A stretch of DNA of 42,559 bases from Oscillospiraceae bacterium (lineage in GTDB: Bacteria; Bacillota; Clostridia; Oscillospirales; Oscillospiraceae), in the NCBI GenBank assembly GCA_017405865.1, contig JAFQZN010000031.1:1-42559 (forward strand), read 5' to 3'. The translations under genes and the position numbers were made by a program. Of the stretch, positions 34,715 through 42,486 are shown piece after piece. The notes under the pieces are model-generated. The model ran no database searches. It was not told the origin of the DNA and saw only the letters and a program-made list of their open reading frames with translations. Positions within the stretch are counted from its first letter, which is position 1; every line of letters begins with the position of its first letter.

Positions 34715-35059
34715 ATGAAAATCCGTGAGATTGCACAGCTGCTCGAGGCGCAGGTGCTCTGCTGCGAGGAAGAGCTGGACGCCGAGGTGTCCGACGCCTT
34801 CTGCTGCGACATGATGAGCGACGTGCTCGCCTTCGCAACCAACCAGTCCGTGCTGATCACGGGGCTGCTCAATCCCCAGGTGGTGCGCACGGCGATGATG
34901 CTGGATATGCACTGCATCGTCTTCGTCTGCGGCAAGCAGCCCACGCCGGAGATCGTCTCGCTGGCCAGAGCCAATGACATCGTCACCATGGTCACGGAGC
35001 ATCACATGTTCTCCGCTGCCGGGCGGCTGTACGAGACGGGCCTTCTACACGGAGAATAG
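34715..35059 (+). CDS. DRTGG-type small protein 1
   Basis: A 114-residue cytoplasmic protein that I assign to the DRTGG domain family, based on the overall pattern IREIAQLLEAQVL.., a central DVLAFATNQSVLITG and a final sensing-like TPEIVSLARANDIVTMVTEHH. The family's function is unknown; it is often found beside CBS domains or in hydrogenase operons. Six cysteines (for example CC at 16-17 and FCCD) could be redox-active, but no standard cluster motif is present. It lies 15 bp after hydC and 3 bp before the GHKL ATPase gene. GGAGG precedes the start. Confidence 0.65.
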   Translation: MKIREIAQLLEAQVLCCEEELDAEVSDAFCCDMMSDVLAFATNQSVLITGLLNPQVVRTAMMLDMHCIVFVCGKQPTPEIVSLARANDIVTMVTEHHMFSAAGRLYETGLLHGE

Positions 35060-35062
35060 GCC

Positions 35063-35482
35063 ATGGCTGCGCTGACGTTTCACTATGACGTGGACGGGCA
35101 GGACTTCTCCTCTGCGGGCGAAGCCTCCGTTGCCGTCAAGAAAAAGCTGCGCCAGCTGGGCTTCCCGTCCGACGTGATCCGCCGCTGCTCGATCGCAATG
35201 TACGAGGGCGAGATCAATATGGTCATCCACGCCAATGGCGGCACGGCCGACGTGCTGGTAGAGCCTGAGAAGATCACGATCATCCTCGAGGATCACGGCC
35301 CGGGCATCCCGGACGTGGAGCTTGCCATGAAGGAGGGCTATTCCACCTCCACGGAGGCCATCCGCACGATGGGCTTCGGCGCCGGTATGGGTCTTCCGAA
35401 CATGAAGCGCTACACCGAAAGCCTCGAGATCGAGACGGAGGTCGGCGTGGGGACGAAGCTCACCATGGTCGTGAAAGTTTAG
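35063..35482 (+). CDS. Stand-alone GHKL ATPase domain (RsbW/anti-sigma-like)
   Basis: A 139-residue protein consisting of one GHKL ATP-binding domain. The N-box is in YEGEINMVIHANGG (about 47-60), G1 is EDHGPGIPD (about 85-93) and G2 is GFGAGMGLPNMKR (about 112-124). Size and layout fit the anti-sigma-factor kinase group (RsbW/SpoIIAB-like). There is no phosphoacceptor His domain and no partner anti-anti-sigma factor nearby. It probably phosphorylates or sequesters another product, perhaps one encoded in this operon; that is inference. The ribosome site GGAG overlaps the previous gene's end. Confidence 0.85.
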   Translation: MAALTFHYDVDGQDFSSAGEASVAVKKKLRQLGFPSDVIRRCSIAMYEGEINMVIHANGGTADVLVEPEKITIILEDHGPGIPDVELAMKEGYSTSTEAIRTMGFGAGMGLPNMKRYTESLEIETEVGVGTKLTMVVKV

Positions 35483-35503
35483 AAAACAGGAGGAAGTAGT
35501 CGC

Positions 35504-36790
35504 ATGGCATCCTTTCAGCATTCCGTGTCTCTGGACGCGCACAAGTGCATCGGCTGTACCTCCTGCCTCAGGCAATGCCCGACGGAGGCCATCCGCATCC
35601 GCGACGGCCGTGCGGTGATCCGCACGAATCTTTGCATTGACTGCGGCCGCTGCGTCCGCGTGTGCCAGCACAAGGCCAAGCGCGCCGTGTTTGACCGCAT
35701 CAGCGAGATCGACCCGAAGTACAAGTGGCGCATTGCGCTGCCCGCGCCTGCGCTCTACGGCCAGTTCGACGAGCTGAATGAGGTCGGCGACCTTCTGCAG
35801 GCGCTGCTGGAGCTGGGCTTCGACGACGTCTATGAGGTTGCGCGCAGCGCAGAGATCATCTCCGAGTGTACCCGCCGCTATATGCGAAAGCCGGAGATTC
35901 TCAAGCCGGTGATCAGCTCGGCCTGCCCCGCCATCGTGCGGCTGATCCGGCTCCGGTTCCCGGAGCTTTGCGACCACGTGCTGCCGATCCTGCCGCCGGT
36001 GGAATACGCCAGCAGAGCTGCCAAGCAGGAGGCGCTGCTGCAGCATCCCGAGCTGAAGCCCGAGGAGATCTGCACGGTGTTCATCAGCCCCTGCCCCGCC
36101 AAGACCAGCTACGCCAAAAACGGCTTGAGTCAAACCAAGAGCACGATCGACTACGTCGTGTCCATGACCGACGTGTACCGGAGGCTCTCCGGTAAGCTCG
36201 GCAAGACGAAGAGCGTCACCATGAAGAGCAAGGCAGGCATCGCGGGCGTGAAGTGGGCAAGCTCCGGCGGCGAGGCCGAGGGACTCTATTCCGACCGCTA
36301 TCTGGCGGCCGACGATATGGACAACGCGATTCAGGTGCTCGACGCGATCGAAAACGGCAAGCTGCCCGCGCTGGAGTTTGTCGAGCTCAACGCCTGCCCG
36401 GGCGGCTGCGTGGGCGGGGCGGCGACGGTCGAGAACCCCTATATCGCAAAGGCAAGACTGCTTTCGTTAAAGCACAAGCTGCCGAATTACCGCAACTATT
36501 TGAAGGTCGAGAACAAGGAACCCGACTTCATTCCCGACGACGCGCTGGTGGATAACCCGATTCTCGATTACGTTCCACCCGAGCGCTTGAGCGAGGATCG
36601 CCTCGAGGCAATGCGCATGATGGCGGAGATCGAGGAGATCTACGAGCTGCTGCCGCAGATCGACTGCGGCTCTTGCGGCGCGCCGACCTGCCGCACCTTT
36701 GCCGAGGACGTGGTCAAGGGCGAGTGCCGCGTGGAGGACTGTATCGTGCTTCTGAAAAAGAAGCTGCAGGAGCAGGAGGAGCAGCTATGA
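35504..36790 (+). CDS. HydS-type putative sensory [FeFe] hydrogenase (group D-like)
   Basis: A 428-residue iron-sulfur protein related to the H-cluster domain. Order: two [4Fe-4S] ferredoxin motifs (CIGCTSCLRQCP 15-26, CIDCGRCVRVC 44-54), a reduced H-cluster domain (about 75-330), and a C-terminal four-cysteine Fe-S motif with Cys388, 391, 396 and 408. The H-cluster loops are degenerate. L1 is SSACPA (Ala140 then Cys141) instead of TSCCPxW; L2 is SPCPAK (Cys197, Lys200) instead of MPCxxK; L3 is NACPGGCVGG (Cys298, Cys302) with Asn in place of Met. Four cluster cysteines and the Lys remain. As I recall, group D enzymes such as Thermoanaerobacter mathranii HydS also carry Ala at this site, have low activity and are thought to sense H2. 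No PAS domain is fused. Confidence 0.85.
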   Translation: MASFQHSVSLDAHKCIGCTSCLRQCPTEAIRIRDGRAVIRTNLCIDCGRCVRVCQHKAKRAVFDRISEIDPKYKWRIALPAPALYGQFDELNEVGDLLQALLELGFDDVYEVARSAEIISECTRRYMRKPEILKPVISSACPAIVRLIRLRFPELCDHVLPILPPVEYASRAAKQEALLQHPELKPEEICTVFISPCPAKTSYAKNGLSQTKSTIDYVVSMTDVYRRLSGKLGKTKSVTMKSKAGIAGVKWASSGGEAEGLYSDRYLAADDMDNAIQVLDAIENGKLPALEFVELNACPGGCVGGAATVENPYIAKARLLSLKHKLPNYRNYLKVENKEPDFIPDDALVDNPILDYVPPERLSEDRLEAMRMMAEIEEIYELLPQIDCGSCGAPTCRTFAEDVVKGECRVEDCIVLLKKKLQEQEEQL

Positions 36791-37113
36791 CCGTGCAAGC
36801 ATTGGCCGAGGCACTTTGCCTCACACCGCTGTGTATGCCGGAGCCTGACCGCGAGGTCGAGGGCGGCTATATCGGCGACCTGCTCTCCTGGGTCATGGGC
36901 AACGCCCAATCCGGCGACGCGTGGATCACGATCATGTCCAACGACAACGTGGTGGCCGTCGCGGTGCTGACCGACGTCGCCTGCGTCATTCTCTCCGAGG
37001 GCGTGACGCTCGACGGGCGGCTGCGCGAGCTGGCGGAGAAGAAGGGGATCAACGTCTTCTCAACGGAGCTTTCCTCCTTTGCCGTCGGCGCGAAGGTGGC
37101 GGCGCTGCTATGA
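36787..37113 (+). CDS. DRTGG-type small protein 2
   Basis: A 108-residue protein with the same overall plan as DRTGG protein 1: an N-terminal helix MTVQALAEALCL, the shared GDLLSWVMGNAQSGDAWITI region, and the C-terminal REKK-type helix RLRELAEKKGINVFSTELSSF. The two are paralogues or at least the same fold. It overlaps hydS by 4 bp (ATGA) and the PHP gene by 4 bp, so HydS, this protein and PHP are translationally coupled. Function unknown; a ligand-binding or regulatory subunit is guessed. Confidence 0.65.
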   Translation: MTVQALAEALCLTPLCMPEPDREVEGGYIGDLLSWVMGNAQSGDAWITIMSNDNVVAVAVLTDVACVILSEGVTLDGRLRELAEKKGINVFSTELSSFAVGAKVAALL

Positions 37114-37847
37114 GCCGCTACTTCTACGACCTGCATCTGCACTCCTGCCTCTCGCCCTGCGCTGACGACGATATGACGCCGGCGAATATCGCGGGCATGG
37201 CGTCTTTGTGCGGGCTGCAGCTTGTGGCGCTGACGGATCACAACACCTGCGGCAACTGCGGCGCCTTTCTCACGGCCTGCCGGAAATACGGCATCGTGGG
37301 CGTTCCGGGCATGGAGCTGACCACGGCGGAGGAAATCCACCTCGTGTGTCTGTTCCCGACGCTGGAGGCCGCCGAGGCCTTTGCCCGCGACGTGAAGGCG
37401 GCGCGCCTGCCGATCAAAAACAAGCCCGCCGTCTTTGGCAACCAGCTTTATATGGACGACGGGGATCAGATCCTCGGCGAGGAACCGAATCTGCTGATCC
37501 CGGCAACGCAGCTCTCGCTTGAGGAAGGGACTGCGCTGGCGCTGTCCCACGGCGGCGCAGCCTATCCTGCGCACATCGACCGTCCCTCCAACGGCATTCT
37601 CGGGATTCTGGGCGCTCTGCCCGAACGACCGTTTTTTCCGACGCTGGAGATCAACGATCCGGAGAATCTCGAACGTTACCGTGAGCAGTACGGACTGCAA
37701 AACCGCAGGCTGCTCTGCTCGTCCGACGCGCACCGTCTGGAGAGCATGCGCGACGCCGGGTCGTACCTTGATCTGGACGACGAGCCGTACAGCTCGCAGC
37801 GGGTCAGGGACGTGCTGATCGGGCTGCTGCGAGGGGAAATGCAATGA
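37110..37847 (+). CDS. PHP-domain phosphoesterase
   Basis: A 245-residue metal-dependent hydrolase of the PHP family. Metal-binding motifs: DLHLHSCLSP (H-x-H near the N-terminus), LTDHN, GMELTT with the bridging Glu, ALSHGG, and SSDAHRL near the C-terminus. PHP enzymes include histidinol-phosphate phosphatase, the polymerase proofreading domain and the 3',5'-bisphosphate nucleotidases; a match to any of these cannot be decided. In this position it may dephosphorylate a signalling partner or a nucleotide. It overlaps both neighbours by 4 bp. Confidence 0.88.
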   Translation: MSRYFYDLHLHSCLSPCADDDMTPANIAGMASLCGLQLVALTDHNTCGNCGAFLTACRKYGIVGVPGMELTTAEEIHLVCLFPTLEAAEAFARDVKAARLPIKNKPAVFGNQLYMDDGDQILGEEPNLLIPATQLSLEEGTALALSHGGAAYPAHIDRPSNGILGILGALPERPFFPTLEINDPENLERYREQYGLQNRRLLCSSDAHRLESMRDAGSYLDLDDEPYSSQRVRDVLIGLLRGEMQ

Positions 37848-38371
37848 AAGAACTGTCCTTGAACATCCTCGATATTGCAAAGAACTCCGTGAAAGCCAAG
37901 GCAACGCTGATCGAGATCGTCATTGACGAGCGTGACGGCTGGCGGCGGCTCACGATCCGCGACAACGGCTGCGGTATGCCGCCGGAGATGGTCGCGACCG
38001 TGACCGACCCCTTTACCACGAGCCGCACGACGCGGCCGGTCGGCATGGGACTGCCGCTTCTGAAGCTCGCGGCGGAGCAGACCGGCGGTACGCTGTCGGT
38101 GAAGTCCTCGCAGGGCGAAGACCACGGCACCGAGGTCACGGCGACCTTTGCGACGGATCACCTCGACTGCGTTCCCGTCGGCGACTACGCCGGCACGATG
38201 GTCACGCTGATCCAGGGAAGCCCTGAAATCGACTTTTCGTTTACCTACCGCCGCGATGGCGGAGAAATCAATCTGGAAACCGCGCAAATGCGTGAAATAC
38301 TGGGCGACGTCCCGCTTGATACCCCGGAGGTTCTCTCTTGGGTGTACGAGAGCCTGACCGCGCCTGAATAA
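37844..38371 (+). CDS. Stand-alone GHKL ATPase domain, second copy
   Basis: A 175-residue protein with a GHKL ATP-binding domain in residues 1-105: N-box LNILDIAKNSVKAKA, G1 DNGCGMPPEM, F-box DPFTTSRTTRP and G2 VGMGLPLLKLAAE. It resembles the catalytic half of a histidine kinase more than RsbW. A C-terminal stretch of about 70 residues has no domain I recognise. There is no dimerisation/phosphoacceptor His domain and no transmembrane part. It overlaps the PHP gene by 4 bp and is followed after 45 bp by the ferredoxin-like gene. The partner is unknown; the two GHKL proteins could be a kinase pair. Confidence 0.85.
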   Translation: MKELSLNILDIAKNSVKAKATLIEIVIDERDGWRRLTIRDNGCGMPPEMVATVTDPFTTSRTTRPVGMGLPLLKLAAEQTGGTLSVKSSQGEDHGTEVTATFATDHLDCVPVGDYAGTMVTLIQGSPEIDFSFTYRRDGGEINLETAQMREILGDVPLDTPEVLSWVYESLTAPE

Positions 38372-38416
38372 CTCTGTAAGCAATATTTTTGATACAAAAA
38401 AGGAAAGGAACGTACT

Positions 38417-38791
38417 ATGAAAACTTTGGCGGAACTTCAAGCCATCCGTGACCGGATGAAGGACACTGTCAATCTGCGCAGCGGCAGCGGCAGCATTCGC
38501 GCCGTGGTCGGCATGGCAACCTGCGGCATCGCCGCCGGCGCCAGACCCGTACTCTCTGCGCTTGTTGAGGAGGTCAGCAGGCTCGGCCTCACCGATAAGG
38601 TCACCGTGACCCAGACCGGCTGCATCGGCATCTGCCGTTATGAGCCCATCGTCGAGGTCTACGAGGCCGACAAGGAAAAGGTCACTTACGTCAAAATGAC
38701 CGCCGAAAAGGCGCGCCGCGTTGCCGAGGAGCATCTGCAGGGCGGCAAGGTCGTGGAGGAATACACGATCGGCGCAGTCGAAAACGCATAA
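38417..38791 (+). CDS. Thioredoxin-like (2Fe-2S) ferredoxin-type protein, HydABC-associated
   Basis: A 124-residue protein of the thioredoxin-like ferredoxin type (TM1420-like) that accompanies hydB in many anaerobes. It probably passes electrons to or from HydB or assists its assembly. Cys36 is in GMATCGIAAGA; Cys69 and Cys73 are in TGCIGIC. The classical motif has four Cys and I see only three, so the fourth ligand is not obvious. AAAGGAAAGGA precedes ATG 38417. It is 12 bp from hydB. Confidence 0.85.
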   Translation: MKTLAELQAIRDRMKDTVNLRSGSGSIRAVVGMATCGIAAGARPVLSALVEEVSRLGLTDKVTVTQTGCIGICRYEPIVEVYEADKEKVTYVKMTAEKARRVAEEHLQGGKVVEEYTIGAVENA

Positions 38792-38803
38792 GGAGGAACG
38801 CAA

Positions 38804-40621
38804 ATGATTCGATCCCATGTACTGATCTGCGGAGGCACCGGCTGTACCTCTTCCGGCAGCGTGAATGTCAAGGCAAAGCTGGAGGAAGAGCTTGCGGCGA
38901 AGGGCCTGAACGGAGAGATCAAGGTCGTTCAGACCGGCTGCTTCGGCCTGTGCGCCCTCGGCCCCGTGATGATCGTCTATCCCGAGGGTACGTTCTACAG
39001 CCGCGTCACGCCGGAGGACGTTCCCGAAATCGTTGAAGAGCATCTGCTCAAGGGCCGCATCGTCACCCGCCTGGAATACAAGGAAGGCGCGGAGATCACG
39101 CAGCCCGGCGAGAACGTCTCCCTCAACGACACCGATTTCTACAAATCCCAGCTCCGCGTGGCGCTGCGCAACTGCGGCGTCATTAACCCGGAGAACATCG
39201 ACGAGTATATCGCCCGCGACGGCTATATGGCGCTGGGCAAGGTACTCACCGAGATGACGCCCGACGACGTCATTCAGGTCCTGCTGGACTCCGGTCTGCG
39301 CGGCCGCGGCGGCGCAGGCTTCCCCACCGGCCTGAAGTGGAAGTTCGCCAAGGGCTACGAAAACGACCAGAAGTACGTCTGCTGCAACGCCGACGAGGGC
39401 GACCCCGGCGCGTTCATGGACCGCTCCGTTCTCGAGGGCGATCCTCACGCCGTGCTGGAAGCCATGACCATTGCCGGTTATACCATCGGCTCCTCGCAGG
39501 GTTACATCTACGTCCGCGCCGAGTATCCCATCGCGGTCAAGCGCCTGCAGATCGCCATTGATCAGGCGCATGAATACGGCCTCTTGGGCGATAATATCCT
39601 CGGCACCGGCTTCAAGTTCGACATCGGCCTCCGCCTCGGCGCAGGCGCGTTCGTCTGCGGCGAAGAGACCGCGCTGATGACCTCCATCGAGGGCAACCGC
39701 GGCGAGCCCAGACCCCGTCCCCCGTTCCCTGCGGAGAAGGGTCTGTTCCAGAAGCCGTCCATCCTGAATAACGTCGAAACCTGGGCGAATATCCCCCAGA
39801 TCATTCTCAAGGGCGCCGATTGGTTTGCCTCCATGGGTACCGAAAAGTCCAAGGGTACCAAGGTCTTCGCCCTCGGCGGCAAGATCAAGCACACCGGCCT
39901 CGTCGAAATCCCGATGGGCACGCCCCTGCGCCAGGTTATCGAAGAGATCGGCGGCGGCATCCCCAACGGCAAGAAGTTCAAGGCGGCGCAGACCGGCGGC
40001 CCCTCCGGCGGCTGCATCCCGGCCAGCCTCATCGACACCCCGCTGGATTATGAGAGCATGGCGGCCATCGGCTCCATCGTCGGCTCCGGCGGCCTGATCG
40101 TCATGGACGAGGACAACTGCATGGTCGACATTGCGAAGTTCTTCCTGAAATTCACGGTCGACGAGTCCTGCGGCAAATGTACCCCCTGCCGTATCGGCAC
40201 CAAGCGCCTGCTGGAGATTCTGGAGAAGATCACCTCCGGCAAGGGTACGCTCGAGGATATCGACAGGCTCGAGGAGCTGTGCAACTACATCAAGGCGAAC
40301 GCTCTCTGCGGCCTCGGCCAGACGGCGCCGAACCCCGTGCTGTCCACGCTGCGCTACTTCCGCGACGAGTACATTGCCCACGTGGTAGAAAAGCGCTGCC
40401 CCGCCGGCGTTTGCAAGGATCTGCTGAAATTCGTCGTGGATAAGGAAAAGTGCATCGGCTGCGGCCTGTGCATGCGCAACTGCCCCGCCTCCGCCATCAG
40501 CAAGACCGACTACGTTGCCCCCGGCCACAAGCTGCCCTCTGTCGAGATCGACCCCGACAAGTGCGTCAAGTGCGGCGTCTGCATGGGCAACTGCAAGTTC
40601 AAGGCCATCAGCAAGCAGTAA
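38804..40621 (+). CDS. hydB: HydB: NADH/FMN-binding flavoprotein subunit
   Basis: The 605-residue flavoprotein of the NADH-linked [FeFe] hydrogenase, NuoF-like, where electrons from NADH and ferredoxin are joined. Order: N-terminal [2Fe-2S] thioredoxin-like domain with Cys9, Cys14, Cys46, Cys50; the FMN/NADH domain with GRGGAGFPTGLKW (about 166) and CNADEGDPGAFMDR; the SLBB and 4Fe domain with ESCGKCTPCRIGT (about 453); and a C-terminal pair of [4Fe-4S] motifs, CIGCGLCMRNCPASAIS and CVKCGVCMGNCKFKAIS. This layout is that of HydB in Thermotoga and acetogens. AAGGAGG precedes ATG. It is 12 bp upstream of hydA. Confidence 0.96.
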   Translation: MIRSHVLICGGTGCTSSGSVNVKAKLEEELAAKGLNGEIKVVQTGCFGLCALGPVMIVYPEGTFYSRVTPEDVPEIVEEHLLKGRIVTRLEYKEGAEITQPGENVSLNDTDFYKSQLRVALRNCGVINPENIDEYIARDGYMALGKVLTEMTPDDVIQVLLDSGLRGRGGAGFPTGLKWKFAKGYENDQKYVCCNADEGDPGAFMDRSVLEGDPHAVLEAMTIAGYTIGSSQGYIYVRAEYPIAVKRLQIAIDQAHEYGLLGDNILGTGFKFDIGLRLGAGAFVCGEETALMTSIEGNRGEPRPRPPFPAEKGLFQKPSILNNVETWANIPQIILKGADWFASMGTEKSKGTKVFALGGKIKHTGLVEIPMGTPLRQVIEEIGGGIPNGKKFKAAQTGGPSGGCIPASLIDTPLDYESMAAIGSIVGSGGLIVMDEDNCMVDIAKFFLKFTVDESCGKCTPCRIGTKRLLEILEKITSGKGTLEDIDRLEELCNYIKANALCGLGQTAPNPVLSTLRYFRDEYIAHVVEKRCPAGVCKDLLKFVVDKEKCIGCGLCMRNCPASAISKTDYVAPGHKLPSVEIDPDKCVKCGVCMGNCKFKAISKQ

Positions 40622-40633
40622 GGAGGACCGATC

Positions 40634-42379
40634 ATGGAAGAATATACCATTAAAATCAACGGCATCGAGGTCACCGCACCGAAGGGGACCACGATCCTGC
40701 AGGCTGCGAGAATGGCCGGCATCCAGATCCCCACGCTCTGCTACCTCAAGGACATGAACGAGATCGGCGCCTGCCGTATCTGCGTCGTCGAGGTCAAGGG
40801 CGCGCGCGGACTGTGCGCCTCCTGCGTGTACCCGATCGCCCCGAATATGGAAGTCTTTACCCACACCCCGAAGGTCGTGGAATACCGCAGAAAGACGCTC
40901 GAGCTGATCCTCTCGGATCACAACTGCTCCTGCCTGTCCTGCGTCCGCTCCGGTCAGTGCGAGCTGCAGACCCTCTGCCGCGAGTACGGCGTGGAGAACG
41001 AGGAGGTCTACGCGGGCGAGAAGAATCCGTCCGAGCTGGACGAGTCCGCCGTGCACATGGTGCGCGATAACTCCAAGTGCATCCTCTGCCGCCGCTGCGT
41101 CGCCGCCTGTGAAAAGGCGCAGGGCATCGGCGTCATCGGTGCGAACGAGCGCGGCTTCAAGACCAACATCGGCAGCGCCTTTGACATGGGACTGGCTGAG
41201 ACGAGCTGCGTCTCCTGCGGCCAGTGCATCGCGGTGTGTCCCACGGGCGCGCTGTATGAGAAGTCCTGCATCGACGAGGTCACCGAGGCAATCAACGACC
41301 CCGAAAAGTACGTCGTCGTGCAGACTGCCCCCGCCGTCCGTGCGGCGCTGGCGGAAGCGTTCGGCTACCCGATCGGCACCAACGCCCAGGGCAAAATGGC
41401 TGCCGCGCTGCGCCGCCTCGGCTTTGACAAGGTGTTTGATACCAACTTCGGCGCAGATCTCACGATCATGGAGGAGGCCAACGAGTTTATCGAGCGCGTG
41501 AAGAACGGCGGCAAGCTGCCGATCATCACCTCGTGCTCGCCCGGCTGGGTCAAGTTCTGCGAGCATTACTACCCCGAATTCCTTGACAACCTCTCCACCT
41601 GCAAGAGCCCGCAGCAGATGCAGGGCGCGATCACCAAGAGCTATTTCGCCGAGAAGAACGGCATCGACCCGAAGAAGATCGTTTCCGTCTCGGTCATGCC
41701 CTGTACGGCAAAGAAGTTCGAGATCGGCCGCGAGAATCAGGGCCGTGACGGCCTGCCCGACATGGACTACACCATGACCACCCGCGAGCTTGCCCGCATG
41801 ATCAAGCGCGCCGGCATCCGCTATGAGGATCTGCCGGAGGAAGAGTTTGACCATCCGCTGGGCGAAGGCACCGGCGCAGCCGTGATCTTCGGCGCGACCG
41901 GCGGCGTCATGGAAGCGGCGCTGCGTACCGCCGTCGAGACGCTCACAGGCGAGACCCTGCCGCGTCCCGACTTCAAGGAAGTCCGCGGCACCGACGGCAT
42001 CAAGGAAGCGACCTACGAGGTCGCCGGTCTGACCGTCAATATCGCGGTCGCCTCCGGGCTTTCCAACGCCCGCAAGGTGCTGGATATGGTCAAGAGCGGC
42101 GAGAAGAACTATCACTTCATCGAGATCATGGCCTGCCCGGGCGGCTGCGTCAACGGCGGCGGTCAGCCGCAGGTTCCGGCGTCGATCCGCAACTTCGTGG
42201 ACATCCGCGCCGAGCGCGCTAAAGTGCTGTATTCTCTGGACGAGACCAACACGATCCGCAAGTCGCATGAGAATGCCGCGGTCATCGAGCTTTACAACTC
42301 CTATCTCGGCAAGCCCGGCTCCCACAAGGCGCACGAGCTGCTGCATACGAGCTACACCCCGCGCAAGGGCTACAAATAA
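40634..42379 (+). CDS. hydA: HydA: [FeFe] hydrogenase catalytic subunit
   Basis: The 581-residue catalytic subunit, reducing protons to H2 or the reverse. N-terminal [2Fe-2S] domain (CYLKDMNEIGACRICVVEV, cysteines 36, 47, 50, 64); the His-Cys3 [4Fe-4S] motif (DHNCSCLSC..QC, about 95-109); two [4Fe-4S] motifs, CILCRRCVAACEKAQG (149-164) and CVSCGQCIAVCPTGA (192-206); then the H-cluster domain with L1 TSCSPGW (299-305), L2 MPCTAK (355-360) and L3 EIMACPGGCVNGGGQP (497-512). The L1 form with Ser after the Cys is frequent in NADH-linked trimeric enzymes as I recall. AAGGAGG precedes ATG 40634. It ends the operon. Confidence 0.97.
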   Translation: MEEYTIKINGIEVTAPKGTTILQAARMAGIQIPTLCYLKDMNEIGACRICVVEVKGARGLCASCVYPIAPNMEVFTHTPKVVEYRRKTLELILSDHNCSCLSCVRSGQCELQTLCREYGVENEEVYAGEKNPSELDESAVHMVRDNSKCILCRRCVAACEKAQGIGVIGANERGFKTNIGSAFDMGLAETSCVSCGQCIAVCPTGALYEKSCIDEVTEAINDPEKYVVVQTAPAVRAALAEAFGYPIGTNAQGKMAAALRRLGFDKVFDTNFGADLTIMEEANEFIERVKNGGKLPIITSCSPGWVKFCEHYYPEFLDNLSTCKSPQQMQGAITKSYFAEKNGIDPKKIVSVSVMPCTAKKFEIGRENQGRDGLPDMDYTMTTRELARMIKRAGIRYEDLPEEEFDHPLGEGTGAAVIFGATGGVMEAALRTAVETLTGETLPRPDFKEVRGTDGIKEATYEVAGLTVNIAVASGLSNARKVLDMVKSGEKNYHFIEIMACPGGCVNGGGQPQVPASIRNFVDIRAERAKVLYSLDETNTIRKSHENAAVIELYNSYLGKPGSHKAHELLHTSYTPRKGYK

Positions 42380-42390
42380 TCCATGATAAG

Positions 42391-42426
42391 AAAAGCCGGA
42401 CTCACCAAAAGATGAGTCCGGCTTTT
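42391..42426 (+). terminator. Terminator of the hydrogenase operon
   Basis: Perfect 14-bp arms AAAAGCCGGACTCA and TGAGTCCGGCTTTT around an 8-nt loop, 12 bp past the hydA stop codon. Confidence 0.9.
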
Positions 42427-42458
42427 CAGCGTGTCGAAAAACCCTTTTCGACACGCTG
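42427..42458. repeat. 32-nt hairpin, relative of the one at 127-158
   Basis: Arms CAGCGTGTCGAAAA and TTTTCGACACGCTG. It has the same length, the same A-tract/T-tract loop edge and near-identical GCGTGTC stem as the hairpin at 127-158 beside uraA. Both stand directly next to a strong terminator hairpin. Confidence 0.65.
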
Positions 42459-42486
42459 ACAGGCTGTCAAAAAGTTCGGAAGACAA

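Noticed and set aside
35504-36790. HydS-like gene as a second catalytic hydrogenase
   Set aside because: The L1, L2 and L3 loops depart from catalytic consensus and the genes around it are signalling types, so a sensory role is preferred.
37676-42454. A 1592-codon open frame on the minus strand opposite hydA, hydB and neighbours
   Set aside because: It is antisense to genes with complete, recognisable motifs. Its translation is low-complexity (rich in Asp, Arg, His, Ala, Leu) with no domain. G/C-ending codons in a G+C-rich genome leave such antisense frames open.
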